64,000 nt of DNA, taken from a virus. Under the pieces are notes generated by a model. That model did not search any database. It was given only the letters and a program-made list of their open reading frames with translations, and was not told the origin of the DNA. A program made the translations under genes and the position numbers. The stretch lies in the IMG/VR virus record IMGVR_UViG_3300036759_000122, positions 1 through 64,000 of that record, one strand, 5' to 3'. Numbering within the stretch: position 1 is the first letter of the stretch; each line of letters begins with the position of its first letter. Of the stretch, positions 8,587 through 17,231 are shown piece by piece.

Positions 8587-11500
8587 GTGCTGCTCACCGA
8601 GGCCGAGCTGGCCCGGAAGGCCGCGCACCAGAGCGACAACGAGCTGAACTACGCGCGGTTCGGGTGTTACCACACCGCGTTGGGCCGGGTGTTGAAGGGC
8701 CACCGCCGTGCCCTGCTCGAAGACGCCGCGATGGACCGCCCGCCGCCGGGCATCGAACCGGTCCGCCACGTCATCGAGGGTGCCCGCGCGTTCAACGCCC
8801 ACCACGGCCTGGGCGACCCGCACGGCGACGTCGACTACCACCGGGTGCGCACCCACCGGGGGTTGTTGACCGACCTGGCCAAGGCCTACGACCGGATGCC
8901 CGAGGACGACCCCGAGGCGCACCGGCACTTCGCCGCCATGGGCCGCGAGGTGGACCGCCAGTACGAGCACATGACCAACCGGATGGGCATCCACGTCCAG
9001 GTCACCGACCACGACCCGTACCGCGACGTGCACGAACTGCGCGAGGATGTGGCCAACAACCACCGCATCAAGGTCCTTGGCACGCACGCGACCGGCGGGC
9101 ACCCGTTCTTCTCCAACGAACAGAACGACCGGTTCCGTGCGGTGCACGACCTGTTCGGGCACCTGGGCACTGGGCGCGACTTCGACCGGCACGGCGAGGA
9201 GGCCGCCTTCCAGGCGCACGCCCGGATGTTCACCCCGCAGGCTCGTGGTGCGCTCGCCTCCGAGACCCGCGCGCAGAACGCCCACCTGATCACCACCGGG
9301 CGTTTCGGTGCCCAGAAGATCGCGTTGATGCCGAAGCGGTTGTGGCACCCCGGCCTGGCGCACATGGCGGCTTCGGACCCGTCATGGGAGAATGATTTTC
9401 ATGCGATCCAGCGAGCTGCCTCCGGATCATCGGGACTACATGCATCCCGAGGTCGAGGCCGAGTTGGAACGGCGGATGAACGACGGGTACCGCTGGGACG
9501 ATCCGAGTCGAGTGGCACATACCGAACGCGAGTTGCGCGAGCAGATGGACCGCGATCTGGCAGTGGCCGAAGAACACGAACGGCGACGCAGGACAGCCAG
9601 TTCGACTTCCGCGTCCGTAGGCATCCGGGACTCGAATCCGACATCCTGAACCTGCCGTCTGAACTTCGGCCCAAGCTGCATAACCGCATTATCGAGATGG
9701 CGCGCGGCCATGAGCCGCCTGATACGCACGACCTTGACGAAGAACCATTGTCACGAGGCAGATGGCGTGCCGGGACGATCATGGACGAAACCGATCCCCA
9801 GCACGAGCAAGATCGTTGGAGGTGGATCCACCGCTACCACGGCGGCGACCTGCAGATCTTCGCCGCCGGGGCACACCATAAGCCGGGAGAGCCGGTCGAT
9901 CCCGATGCTCCTCCCGACATTTATCGACATGCCCGGGAGCGATGGGAAGACCCCGATCGGCGGTATTTCGCCGCCATCGAGTACGTCGCCATGGGCCACG
10001 CCGGACCGGACTACACCGGGTTGAGTTTTACCGACACACAGCACCACCAGTACCGCGAGATCTCTTACCGGCGCTTACAGGCATACCATCCCGACCACGA
10101 TACGCCGGTCGGCGAGATCTCCTTCTCGGTGTCCCCGCCGCACGCCAAGCGCCCGTTACCGTTGATCCAGATCGACAACGTCGGGGTGCCCGCCGAACAC
10201 CGCCGCCGGGGCGTGGCCACCGCCTTGATGAACGAGCTGGAGCGGCAGTATCCGGACCACGTCATCGACCACGGGGAACGCACCAAGCCGGGGGCGGACT
10301 GGGCGAAGTCGAAGTACGGGCCGGGCCAGACCCGGGGTTGGTCCAAGGCCCGGGAACGGTTCACCACCACCGACCTCACCCTCAACGGTCGGCCCTACAC
10401 CGCCATGGGCCAAGCAGGACCGGACTACGAGGGCCTGACCTTCAAAGACATGTCCGGGTTCGAGTACGGCGCGCACCCGGACCTGCACCACCATCGATTG
10501 TTGTTCGCCAGACACCCGGACGAACCCGGGTACCTGGGCCACGTCCAGTACGAACAACACCCGCACGAGATCGAGATCCACAACCTGACCGTGCACCCGG
10601 AGTACCAACGCCGGGGGGTGGCCAGTGCGTTGATGGGCGAACTGGAACGGCGCAATCCCGGCGTCGTGATCAACCACGGGATGCGGTCCTCGTCCGGCAC
10701 GCAGTGGGCCAAGGACTTCTACGGCCACGAGGGCCCACCATTGAACAACGGCCAGCAAGGGTGGACGGTCGCCCCGCGCACCCGCGACCGGGAGAGGGTC
10801 GCCAAGCACGTCGCCGCCGAGGGATTACCGCCCGGTTACACCATGGCGGTGCGCGAGGACCCGAGCACCGAGCGGTGGGGCCTGCCCGCGCTGCACGTCA
10901 AGGTTCGCCACGGCGGTCGAGAAGTCGGCGCGTTGAGCGTGCACCAACGCGACATCGACGACGAGCGGGTCGGGCACCCGAACATCTACGTGGACCCCGA
11001 GCACCAACGCCAGGGTCTGGCCAGTGCCATGTACGCCGAGGTGCACCGGCGGTGGCCGAAGGTACCGGTGGTGCATTCCGAACACGCCAGCGATGCCGCC
11101 AAGGCGTTGAACCAGCGCCTGCTGGAGCACTTGCCGCAGTTGCACCGGCAGGCCGCCGCCGAGCGCTACTACCACGCGACGCCTTATGACTTGGATCGAG
11201 AGACGCATGTCCGGTCACCGATGGAGACAGGTCGGGAGCCGCATTGGGGTGGAATGGGCGACCAAGAGGACGCTCAGGTCTTCGGCACCCACTCCATCGA
11301 GAACGCGCACGAGTGGGGCGGCGAGATTGCCGACTCGTCCCACTACCGCATTTACGAGGTGCAGTCCGAAGGAAATGTGGAAGACCACTCTCACACCTGG
11401 GCCGCACCCCGGGCTCGGATCCTGCGTCGGGTGCACCCTCCGGTTGCCAAGCAGGCCGCCGCCAGGCACACCATGTCATTAGCCGAACTGCGCACGTTGC

Positions 11501-13329
11501 CTACCGAGGACTACCGGGTGCGGGTGGACAAGGTGCGGGCCAAGATGGAGCACGAGTGGCGGCACGGCACGGACACCCAACGCACCTCCTGGCGCGTACA
11601 CGGCGGCCCGTCGGGGTACCTGGATCAGCTCGGTGCCGACATCACCGCGCACGGCATCACCGAACCGATCGTCATCGGGCACCGGCCCAATGGGCGCACC
11701 ACGATCTACGACGGCACGCACCGGGCCCTGGTCGCGCACGAACAGGGCATCGACCCGGTGCCGGTCACCCATCTGGATCTGGTGCCGGGTCAGCACATTG
11801 CGTGGGACAATGGGAACCATGGCCGAGGACAAGCCCCGCCGGTACCCGTTGGACGAGAACGGGCGACCGGATCTGGCCGACGAGTGGGATCTGCCCGAGG
11901 ACTGGCCCAAACCGGAGGACAATCCGTACGCGGTACGACCGGGCGAGGATCATCGCGAAGTGTTCAACCGGATGCGTACCGACGGTCGTCGCGAGAGAGA
12001 AGCTCGGGAAGCCGCCGAGAGGGAGCGCGCGGTCAAGAGCTGATTGTCCATCTCCCAGATCCGCATCCTCATCTGAAGAACGATCTCGATCGCCTCAGTG
12101 ATGACGATCATGAGCATTACCTAGATCGTATTGACGTCCTCAGGACTCATGATCTCGGTGGCAATACTCATTTACTGACTCACGGTCGACTTGCTGGGTG
12201 GTCTGGTACGTACCTGCACGATGACGCCCAGACACACGTAATCGTGCATCGCCGTCGTCGATACACAAGAGTGCCTCGATTACAGGTGTTGGCGGTTGGC
12301 CCCCATGACGAGGCATACGCGAATGCCGAGCGGCGATTGTCCAATCCCTCACGACGGTTCGCCGCCGCCGACTGGGACGAGTTCCGGCGCATCCAGGACA
12401 CTCAACGCCGCCGGTACGAGCGGCCCGGCGTCGGTGGCGACCAGGAAGACCGGGACCGGTACTTCGGCACCGGTGAGATGCGCGGGGTCGGCGAGGAACG
12501 CCTGATCACGCCCAAGGACTGGATCACGCACTCGCGCAACCAGCGCTTCGAGGACACCGACCCGCACTTCCAGGAGCACTGGCGCGGGTACGAGCTTGGA
12601 CACGCGCACGGTGCGAGCGGCAGGGTGGACGCCGAAGAGTTGGAACGCGAACACGCCCGCAGCCCGCACCAGGACCATTTCCGGGCCGGGTACGGGGAAG
12701 GACTGGAGGCCGCGATGGACCGGGTGGCGGTGTTGGTTGGACCGGGTACGCCCACGGCGGTGACCATCCCGAAGACCGCGCACGTGTCCGGCAACACCGT
12801 GGACGCCCTGCACTGCCCGTTCTGCGGTAGCGGTTCGGTCACGGCACGTTCGGACGGGTCGATCGAATGCAGCTTCTGCACCGCCGCCTACACGGTGCAG
12901 GTGCAGCCGCAGTACTCGGCGTTCCCGCAGACCGTCAACGACATGCCCTACCCGTGGCCGGGCCGCGACGACCTGGGTGCGGGCGGCCTACCGGGTGGCG
13001 TAGTAGACGAACAGGACGGCGAGCAGGACGAAGCCGACGGCGAGCAGGATGGCGACGGGTCGGTCCCGCCCTGGTTGGGTGGCGGTGAAGGAGATGACCA
13101 GGACGCCGAAGACGAGGCAGACGAGGGCGAGGATGAGGACGAGCCCGAGGATGACGAGGCGTCCGTCCATGGCAGCAAGGCTCCTCCGTTCGGCAAGAAG
13201 AAGTCCTACCTGAACACACGTGGGCAGGAATTGTCCGAAGAGGACTACTTGCGGCACTTGGCGATCCTGGTCAGCCCGGACCCGGCGGCCATGGCGGCGA
13301 AGGTCAGGAAGCAGCGGGTGGGTGCGTGA
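8587..13329 (+). CDS. Polyvalent protein: GNAT x3, ART-like, ParB-like, two RelE/ParE-like domains, zinc ribbon
   Basis: An uninterrupted 1580-codon frame starts at a GTG. Residues about 180-236 carry a conserved phage segment (FRAVHDLFGHLGTGRDF, GEEAAF, ETRAQN). About 338-465 is RelE/ParE-like. Three GNAT acetyltransferase folds follow at about 469-582, 607-725 and 751-853 (RRRGVA, QRRGVA, QRQGLA). An ADP-ribosyltransferase-like YHAT domain spans about 859-959, and a ParB-like domain 965-1068 (GITEPIVIG, YDGTHRALVA). A second RelE-like domain is at 1152-1262. A zinc ribbon (CPFC...CSFC) and an acidic tail end it. Two stretches, about 272-335 and 1078-1150, read as G/R/S-rich low complexity in this frame but as normal protein in the +1 frame; see the nested genes. 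Whether one 1580-residue chain or several products is made is unresolved. The domain mix matches polyvalent proteins, thought to be packaged and injected. Confidence 0.7.
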   Translation: MLLTEAELARKAAHQSDNELNYARFGCYHTALGRVLKGHRRALLEDAAMDRPPPGIEPVRHVIEGARAFNAHHGLGDPHGDVDYHRVRTHRGLLTDLAKAYDRMPEDDPEAHRHFAAMGREVDRQYEHMTNRMGIHVQVTDHDPYRDVHELREDVANNHRIKVLGTHATGGHPFFSNEQNDRFRAVHDLFGHLGTGRDFDRHGEEAAFQAHARMFTPQARGALASETRAQNAHLITTGRFGAQKIALMPKRLWHPGLAHMAASDPSWENDFHAIQRAASGSSGLHASRGRGRVGTADERRVPLGRSESSGTYRTRVARADGPRSGSGRRTRTATQDSQFDFRVRRHPGLESDILNLPSELRPKLHNRIIEMARGHEPPDTHDLDEEPLSRGRWRAGTIMDETDPQHEQDRWRWIHRYHGGDLQIFAAGAHHKPGEPVDPDAPPDIYRHARERWEDPDRRYFAAIEYVAMGHAGPDYTGLSFTDTQHHQYREISYRRLQAYHPDHDTPVGEISFSVSPPHAKRPLPLIQIDNVGVPAEHRRRGVATALMNELERQYPDHVIDHGERTKPGADWAKSKYGPGQTRGWSKARERFTTTDLTLNGRPYTAMGQAGPDYEGLTFKDMSGFEYGAHPDLHHHRLLFARHPDEPGYLGHVQYEQHPHEIEIHNLTVHPEYQRRGVASALMGELERRNPGVVINHGMRSSSGTQWAKDFYGHEGPPLNNGQQGWTVAPRTRDRERVAKHVAAEGLPPGYTMAVREDPSTERWGLPALHVKVRHGGREVGALSVHQRDIDDERVGHPNIYVDPEHQRQGLASAMYAEVHRRWPKVPVVHSEHASDAAKALNQRLLEHLPQLHRQAAAERYYHATPYDLDRETHVRSPMETGREPHWGGMGDQEDAQVFGTHSIENAHEWGGEIADSSHYRIYEVQSEGNVEDHSHTWAAPRARILRRVHPPVAKQAAARHTMSLAELRTLPTEDYRVRVDKVRAKMEHEWRHGTDTQRTSWRVHGGPSGYLDQLGADITAHGITEPIVIGHRPNGRTTIYDGTHRALVAHEQGIDPVPVTHLDLVPGQHIAWDNGNHGRGQAPPVPVGRERATGSGRRVGSARGLAQTGGQSVRGTTGRGSSRSVQPDAYRRSSRERSSGSRREGARGQELIVHLPDPHPHLKNDLDRLSDDDHEHYLDRIDVLRTHDLGGNTHLLTHGRLAGWSGTYLHDDAQTHVIVHRRRRYTRVPRLQVLAVGPHDEAYANAERRLSNPSRRFAAADWDEFRRIQDTQRRRYERPGVGGDQEDRDRYFGTGEMRGVGEERLITPKDWITHSRNQRFEDTDPHFQEHWRGYELGHAHGASGRVDAEELEREHARSPHQDHFRAGYGEGLEAAMDRVAVLVGPGTPTAVTIPKTAHVSGNTVDALHCPFCGSGSVTARSDGSIECSFCTAAYTVQVQPQYSAFPQTVNDMPYPWPGRDDLGAGGLPGGVVDEQDGEQDEADGEQDGDGSVPPWLGGGEGDDQDAEDEADEGEDEDEPEDDEASVHGSKAPPFGKKKSYLNTRGQELSEEDYLRHLAILVSPDPAAMAAKVRKQRVGA
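9401..9649 (+). CDS. Nested out-of-frame small ORF 1, antitoxin-like
   Basis: Inside the polyvalent gene, one frame over, an ATG at 9401 (alternative 9392) follows GGGAG. It encodes 82 residues whose first 65 look like genuine protein (ELPPDHRDYMHPEVEAEL, then REQMDRDLAVAEEHERRRR). The overlapping main frame is low-complexity G/S/R sequence there. Its end overlaps the start of a RelE/ParE-like domain in the main frame, the order usual for antitoxin then toxin. That pairing is inferred from position and size; no antitoxin family is recognised. Confidence 0.5.
   Translation: MRSSELPPDHRDYMHPEVEAELERRMNDGYRWDDPSRVAHTERELREQMDRDLAVAEEHERRRRTASSTSASVGIRDSNPTS
11819..12043 (+). CDS. Nested out-of-frame small ORF 2, antitoxin-like
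   Basis: In the same relative frame as nested ORF 1, an ATG at 11819 gives 74 residues: a Pro/Asp-rich front (YPLDENGRPDLADEWDLPED) and a charged helix (REREAREAAERERAVKS). The bases before it (TGGGACAATGGGAACCATG) closely resemble those before nested ORF 1 (TGGGAGAATGATTTTCATG). It stops at 12043, exactly where the second RelE-like domain begins in the main frame. That domain has no ATG, GTG or TTG of its own nearby. Confidence 0.55.
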   Translation: MAEDKPRRYPLDENGRPDLADEWDLPEDWPKPEDNPYAVRPGEDHREVFNRMRTDGRREREAREAAERERAVKS

Positions 13330-13640
13330 CCTCCTCGGCCACCGTCACCGCGTTGCTCGCCGACTACGACCTCGGCGAGTTCGCCCGCGCCTCCGAGCAT
13401 CCGTGCCAGGCGTCCCGGTTCCACTCACCGCGCCCGTTGTTGACCCGCCATTACGACTTCGGCACCCATTACGTCTCGTACTGGTTGTGCGGCACCTGCG
13501 CGGGCAACATCCAGATGTTCCTGTTGGTACACGAGAACGAGGGCGAGCTGCCCTGGTCCACGCTGCGCGAGTTCGGCAACGAAGTACGCCGTATCGGCAA
13601 CACCATTATCCTGCGCCGCCAGCAGGCCAGCCGTGGCTAG
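13326..13640 (+). CDS. Small hypothetical protein upstream of portal
   Basis: The GTG start overlaps the polyvalent gene's stop (GTGA). The 104-residue product has HPCQASRF and, later, WLCGTCAGNIQ, which could form a Cys/His metal site, and a helical C-terminus. It overlaps the portal start by 8 bases. No family is recognised. Confidence 0.65.
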   Translation: MTSSATVTALLADYDLGEFARASEHPCQASRFHSPRPLLTRHYDFGTHYVSYWLCGTCAGNIQMFLLVHENEGELPWSTLREFGNEVRRIGNTIILRRQQASRG

Positions 13641-16428
13641 TTTCGTCGTCACCGACAACCGGGGCCGCCGGGTGCCGTTGCCCAACGGCACGGCAGGCCC
13701 GCCAAACGGGTTCTCGCGGATCTCCACCCGGCGGGTCACCGAGGCCGACCAGCAGGGTTTCTCCTCGCGCGGGTTGCCCTTCGGCACGCCGGACGTCAAC
13801 GCCGCCGTGACGCACGCCCGGGCGCAGAAGCTGACCCACGCCTCACGGATGCGCCGCACCGGGGCGTACGGCGGCGGCACCGCGTCGATGCAGTTGGCCA
13901 CCTCCCGGCCGCGCGACCCGATGTGGTACTGGAAGCAGAACAACATCCCCTTCGACTTCACCGAGCCGGAGGAGCTGGCCAAGATCCGGGAGTTCTGCAC
14001 CACGCCGGACACCCCGGTCACCATGGCCGACAACTCCAGCAAGCCGATCGGCACCGTGGCGGTCGGCGAATCGGTGTACGGGTGGACCTACCGGTTGCAC
14101 GTCAACGGCGGTTTGGAACGCAACTGGGTCGCCTCGAAGGTGATCGCGGTCGGGGTGAAGCAGGCCCCGGTGGTCACCGTGACGCTGGCCAGCGGGGCCA
14201 CGGTCACCTGTACCGCCGACCACCGGTGGGCGAACCCGAACTTCACCAAGTTGCAGCGCACCGAGCGGATCGGGCCGTGGGTGCAGGCCGACTCGGCCAC
14301 CGAGTACCAGAGCGCGCAGGTCGGCACCGCGTTGTTGGCCGCGTCCAACTGCCGGGTCGAGCACAACGCGCGTGGGTACGGCTACCCGGCCGCCGACACG
14401 TTCGAGGACAAGGTGATCTCGGTCGAGCCGGTGCTCGACGAGGACGGCGTGTTGGTCTACACCGACGTGGTCTCGCTGCAGACGCTGACCGGCAACTACA
14501 TCGCGGGCGGGTACTGCAGCAAGAACTGCCGCCTGCTCTACGTGACGCACCCGATCGTGAGTGCCTGCATCGACGTCTACTCCAAGCTGCCTATGCAGGG
14601 GATGGCATTCACTTGTAAGGACCCGCAGCTGGTCGACTTCTACACCGACCTGTTCTTCGACCAACTGAATTACGAGGACTTCCTGCTCGACCTGGGCACC
14701 GAGTACTGGCTCTCCGGGGAGAGCTGGGGCCTGGGCGGTTGGAACGACACGCTGGGCGTGTGGGAGTCCGACGCGCTGATCAACCCCGACGACGTCGAGG
14801 TGGAGAACTCGCTGTTCCAGCCCGAGCCGCGCTACCTGATGCGGTTGCCCGAGTCGCTGCGCAAGATCCTCACCACCCGCACCCCGCACTGGCAGTACAC
14901 CCAGCTGGTCACCAAGTGGCCGGAGCTGGCCAACTACGCGTCCGAGGACGCGCTGATGCCGGTCTCGAACTACATCCTCAAGCAGCTGCGGTTCAAGGCG
15001 GATCGGTTCTCCAACCGGGGCATCCCGATTTTGATGCGCGGGTTCCGCACCCTGATCCAGGAGGAGATGCTCAACTCCGCGCTGGATTCCATCGCGGACC
15101 GGCTCTACACCCCGCTGATCCTGACCAAGCTGGGCGCGACCGCGCAGGACCTGGGCACTAACGTGCCGTGGATCCCTACCCAGGACGAGATGGAGGACTT
15201 CAACGCGGTGCTGGACGCCGCGCTGGCCGCCGACTTCCGCGCCTTGACCTACCACTGGGCCGTCGACATGCAGCCGGTGTTCGGCCGGGAGAACGTGCCG
15301 GACCTGTCCAACGACTTCGACCGGATCGTGGAACGCATCCTGATGGTCTTCGGGCTGAGCCAGACCATGCTCACCGGAGCCGAGGCGGGCGAGACGTACG
15401 CCGCCGACGCACTGAACCGCGACGTGGTCACCCAGCTGCTCTCGCACTACCAGAAGATGATCTCGCGCTACGTGCACGACCGGGCCGCGATCGTCGCCGA
15501 GGCGCAGGAGCACTACGACTACGAGGTGCGCCAGGGCCGCCGGTACCTGGTCACCGAGGAGATCTACGAGGTGGACGAGGAGACCGGCGAGGAGCGCATC
15601 GTCGAGCAGCCCAAGCTGTTGGTGCCCGACCTCGAATTCAAGACGCTCAACATCTCCGACGAGGAGGACGAGCGGCAGTTCGTCGAGACGCTGGCCGCAG
15701 CGGGCGTGCCGGTGCCCTACCGAGCCCGGCTGACCACCACCGGCATCGACTTCGACGAGGCGATCGAGGAGCGCTCCCAGGAGGACGTGGCGCTCGCGGT
15801 GGCCGAGCAGGAGACCCGCAAGAAGACATTCCAGGCGTTGCAGCGGGCCGGTCTGCCCATCGCCGCCGACCTGGCCCAGGACTTCTCCCCGAAGGCGATC
15901 CAGCCCGGCAACGAGCCCGCGCTGGGCATGGACGGGCAGGACGCGCTGCTCAACCCGTTGGGTCTCGCCCCCACCGACCTGCCCGCGCTCGCGCCGACCC
16001 AGGACGACCTGGACCAGGACACCGGCATCGAGGACACCAATGCGCCGCCGTCCGACCAGGGCGACGGGTACGGGCCCGGCGGTGAGGGTGACTACCCGGG
16101 CCGCCCGGAGGAGTCCGACGAGGAGCGTGACGGCATGCCGACCTCCAACCAGCGCGCGGCCAGCCTGGCATCCGGTTCTCCGGACACCAAACCGCCGATC
16201 ACCAAGATCTCCGGCTACCAGATCGGGCAGCGCTTCGGGATCCGCCAGGCGGTTGCCGAGCACTACGTCGCGCCGGACAACTCCGAGGAGGAGAACGCCC
16301 GCGACTTCCGGCCCACCGGCCGGTTCGGCGCGCCCCGGGTGCTCGGCATGCGCCAGTACCTGAACCTGGGCGGCGTGCCGACCCGGGTGGCCAAGCGGCC
16401 CCGTGGCGAGGAGGACGCAGATGGCTAA
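13633..16428 (+). CDS. Portal protein containing an intein
   Basis: The 931-codon frame starts at a GTG that overlaps the upstream gene by 8 bases. Outside the intein, the protein has typical portal features: an N-terminal arm; a core with CIDVYSKLPMQGMAF, LDLGTEYWLSGESW and VFGLSQTMLTGAEAGETYAADALNRDVV; a long helical stem; and a disordered acidic tail. Portals form the dodecameric ring through which DNA enters and leaves the head. Residues 122-298 are an intein, leaving about 754 residues after splicing. The last 8 bases overlap the next gene. I am confident in the portal call from length, order and motif pattern; there was no database search. Confidence 0.85.
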   Translation: MASFVVTDNRGRRVPLPNGTAGPPNGFSRISTRRVTEADQQGFSSRGLPFGTPDVNAAVTHARAQKLTHASRMRRTGAYGGGTASMQLATSRPRDPMWYWKQNNIPFDFTEPEELAKIREFCTTPDTPVTMADNSSKPIGTVAVGESVYGWTYRLHVNGGLERNWVASKVIAVGVKQAPVVTVTLASGATVTCTADHRWANPNFTKLQRTERIGPWVQADSATEYQSAQVGTALLAASNCRVEHNARGYGYPAADTFEDKVISVEPVLDEDGVLVYTDVVSLQTLTGNYIAGGYCSKNCRLLYVTHPIVSACIDVYSKLPMQGMAFTCKDPQLVDFYTDLFFDQLNYEDFLLDLGTEYWLSGESWGLGGWNDTLGVWESDALINPDDVEVENSLFQPEPRYLMRLPESLRKILTTRTPHWQYTQLVTKWPELANYASEDALMPVSNYILKQLRFKADRFSNRGIPILMRGFRTLIQEEMLNSALDSIADRLYTPLILTKLGATAQDLGTNVPWIPTQDEMEDFNAVLDAALAADFRALTYHWAVDMQPVFGRENVPDLSNDFDRIVERILMVFGLSQTMLTGAEAGETYAADALNRDVVTQLLSHYQKMISRYVHDRAAIVAEAQEHYDYEVRQGRRYLVTEEIYEVDEETGEERIVEQPKLLVPDLEFKTLNISDEEDERQFVETLAAAGVPVPYRARLTTTGIDFDEAIEERSQEDVALAVAEQETRKKTFQALQRAGLPIAADLAQDFSPKAIQPGNEPALGMDGQDALLNPLGLAPTDLPALAPTQDDLDQDTGIEDTNAPPSDQGDGYGPGGEGDYPGRPEESDEERDGMPTSNQRAASLASGSPDTKPPITKISGYQIGQRFGIRQAVAEHYVAPDNSEEENARDFRPTGRFGAPRVLGMRQYLNLGGVPTRVAKRPRGEEDADG
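13996..14526 (+). mobile_element. Mini-intein in the portal protein
   Basis: The insert begins with Cys (CTTPDTPVTMADNSSKPIG, block A) and contains VTCTADHRW (block B, TxxH). It ends GNYIAGGYCSKN, followed by a +1 Cys in the extein. It is 177 residues long with no LAGLIDADG or HNH domain, so it is a splicing-only mini-intein. The residue before the terminal Asn is Lys rather than the usual His. Exteins join as EELAKIREF plus CRLLYVTHP. Confidence 0.88.
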
Positions 16429-16594
16429 GTGGCGGGTCGGCCGCAAGGTCGGGCGGACGATCTATATCCAGTCCGGTGACACGCCTTCCGACGGTGACGA
16501 GTTGATCGGCCTGATGGACTCCATCGAGCTGGCCCAGGAGGCCGTGGACGCGGTGAACGCCCTCGACGAGCCGGAGCCCGACGATGACGATTGA
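16421..16594 (+). CDS. Small hypothetical protein
   Basis: The ATG at 16421 overlaps the portal stop by 8 bases and follows GAGGA. The 57-residue product starts MAKWRVGRKVGRTIYI and ends in a helix and an acidic tail (EPEPDDDD). It is plausibly a head-associated accessory coupled to the portal; function unknown. Confidence 0.6.
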   Translation: MAKWRVGRKVGRTIYIQSGDTPSDGDELIGLMDSIELAQEAVDAVNALDEPEPDDDD

Positions 16595-16961
16595 GGCGTT
16601 CGCGCCACCCGAGCCTGAGTCGCCGCGTTGCCCGGAGACCGGTGACATCTGTGTCCGGGATTGTCTGGTGGGATGTTTCGAGCGGTGGTCGCACCGGGAA
16701 CGTCATCAGGAACAGACCACCAGACTGATCGGAAAGACCGAGGAGTTGGTGCGCACCTCGGCGACACTTGGGCATCGGTGCAGTTTGCGGCGTTGGTACG
16801 ACCCTGCGCGCCGTATGACCTACATCCAGTGCGACGATGTCCGGCAGCCTGTGACCGATCAAGCGCTGTTTGTCGCCGAAGACCCGGAGTACGTCGTAGC
16901 GCTCGCCACTTATCGAGTAGTGCGTGATGCGCATCCGGAACCTGAGCCCCGTGATGTGTGA
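16584..16961 (+). CDS. Hypothetical Cys-containing protein
   Basis: The start overlaps the upstream gene by 11 bases. The 125-residue product has CPETGDICVRDCLVGC near the N-terminus, a central helix, and a beta-rich end. The four closely spaced Cys could bind metal. No family is recognised. Confidence 0.6.
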   Translation: MTIEAFAPPEPESPRCPETGDICVRDCLVGCFERWSHRERHQEQTTRLIGKTEELVRTSATLGHRCSLRRWYDPARRMTYIQCDDVRQPVTDQALFVAEDPEYVVALATYRVVRDAHPEPEPRDV

Positions 16962-17121
16962 GGTCGGCGCGCGCTGCCCGAACTGCGGCCAGCCCGAACT
17001 GGACGCCGACGAGGTGCACTGTTGCACCATCAACGGCCGGGCGCAGCGCATCTACATCTGCCACGACTGCGAGGCCGAGGTGGTCGTCAGCGTGCTCGTG
17101 CCGGAGTCGGTGCGGGCATGA
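16954..17121 (+). CDS. Small zinc-ribbon protein
   Basis: The ATG at 16954 gives an 8-base overlap with the upstream stop; in-frame starts at 16924 and 16927 are possible and would add up to 10 residues. The 55-residue product has CPNCGQPE, then CC and CHDC, a compact zinc ribbon. The rest is beta-strand-like (IYICHDC, VVVSVLVPE). Function unknown. Confidence 0.6.
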   Translation: MCEVGARCPNCGQPELDADEVHCCTINGRAQRIYICHDCEAEVVVSVLVPESVRA

Positions 17122-17231
17122 TCGTCGGGCCGGTGCCCACCTGGACCTACGGGCGGACCATCACCCGGTGCTTCAGGTTCGTCCCGGTCACCGTCAACGG
17201 TCGGCTGTGGTGGTTCATGTGGACCCCGTGA
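17118..17231 (+). CDS. Very small hypothetical protein
   Basis: The 37-residue frame starts at an ATG overlapping the upstream stop (ATGA) and ends overlapping the next GTG (GTGA). Coupling at both ends is the main support. The product is beta-like (TRCFRFVPVTVNGRLWWFMW). Confidence 0.5.
   Translation: MIVGPVPTWTYGRTITRCFRFVPVTVNGRLWWFMWTP

Noticed and set aside
13843-16446. An 867-codon leftward open frame opposite the portal gene
   Set aside because: Shadow of the portal gene; it would also erase the intein and portal motifs that are plainly conserved.
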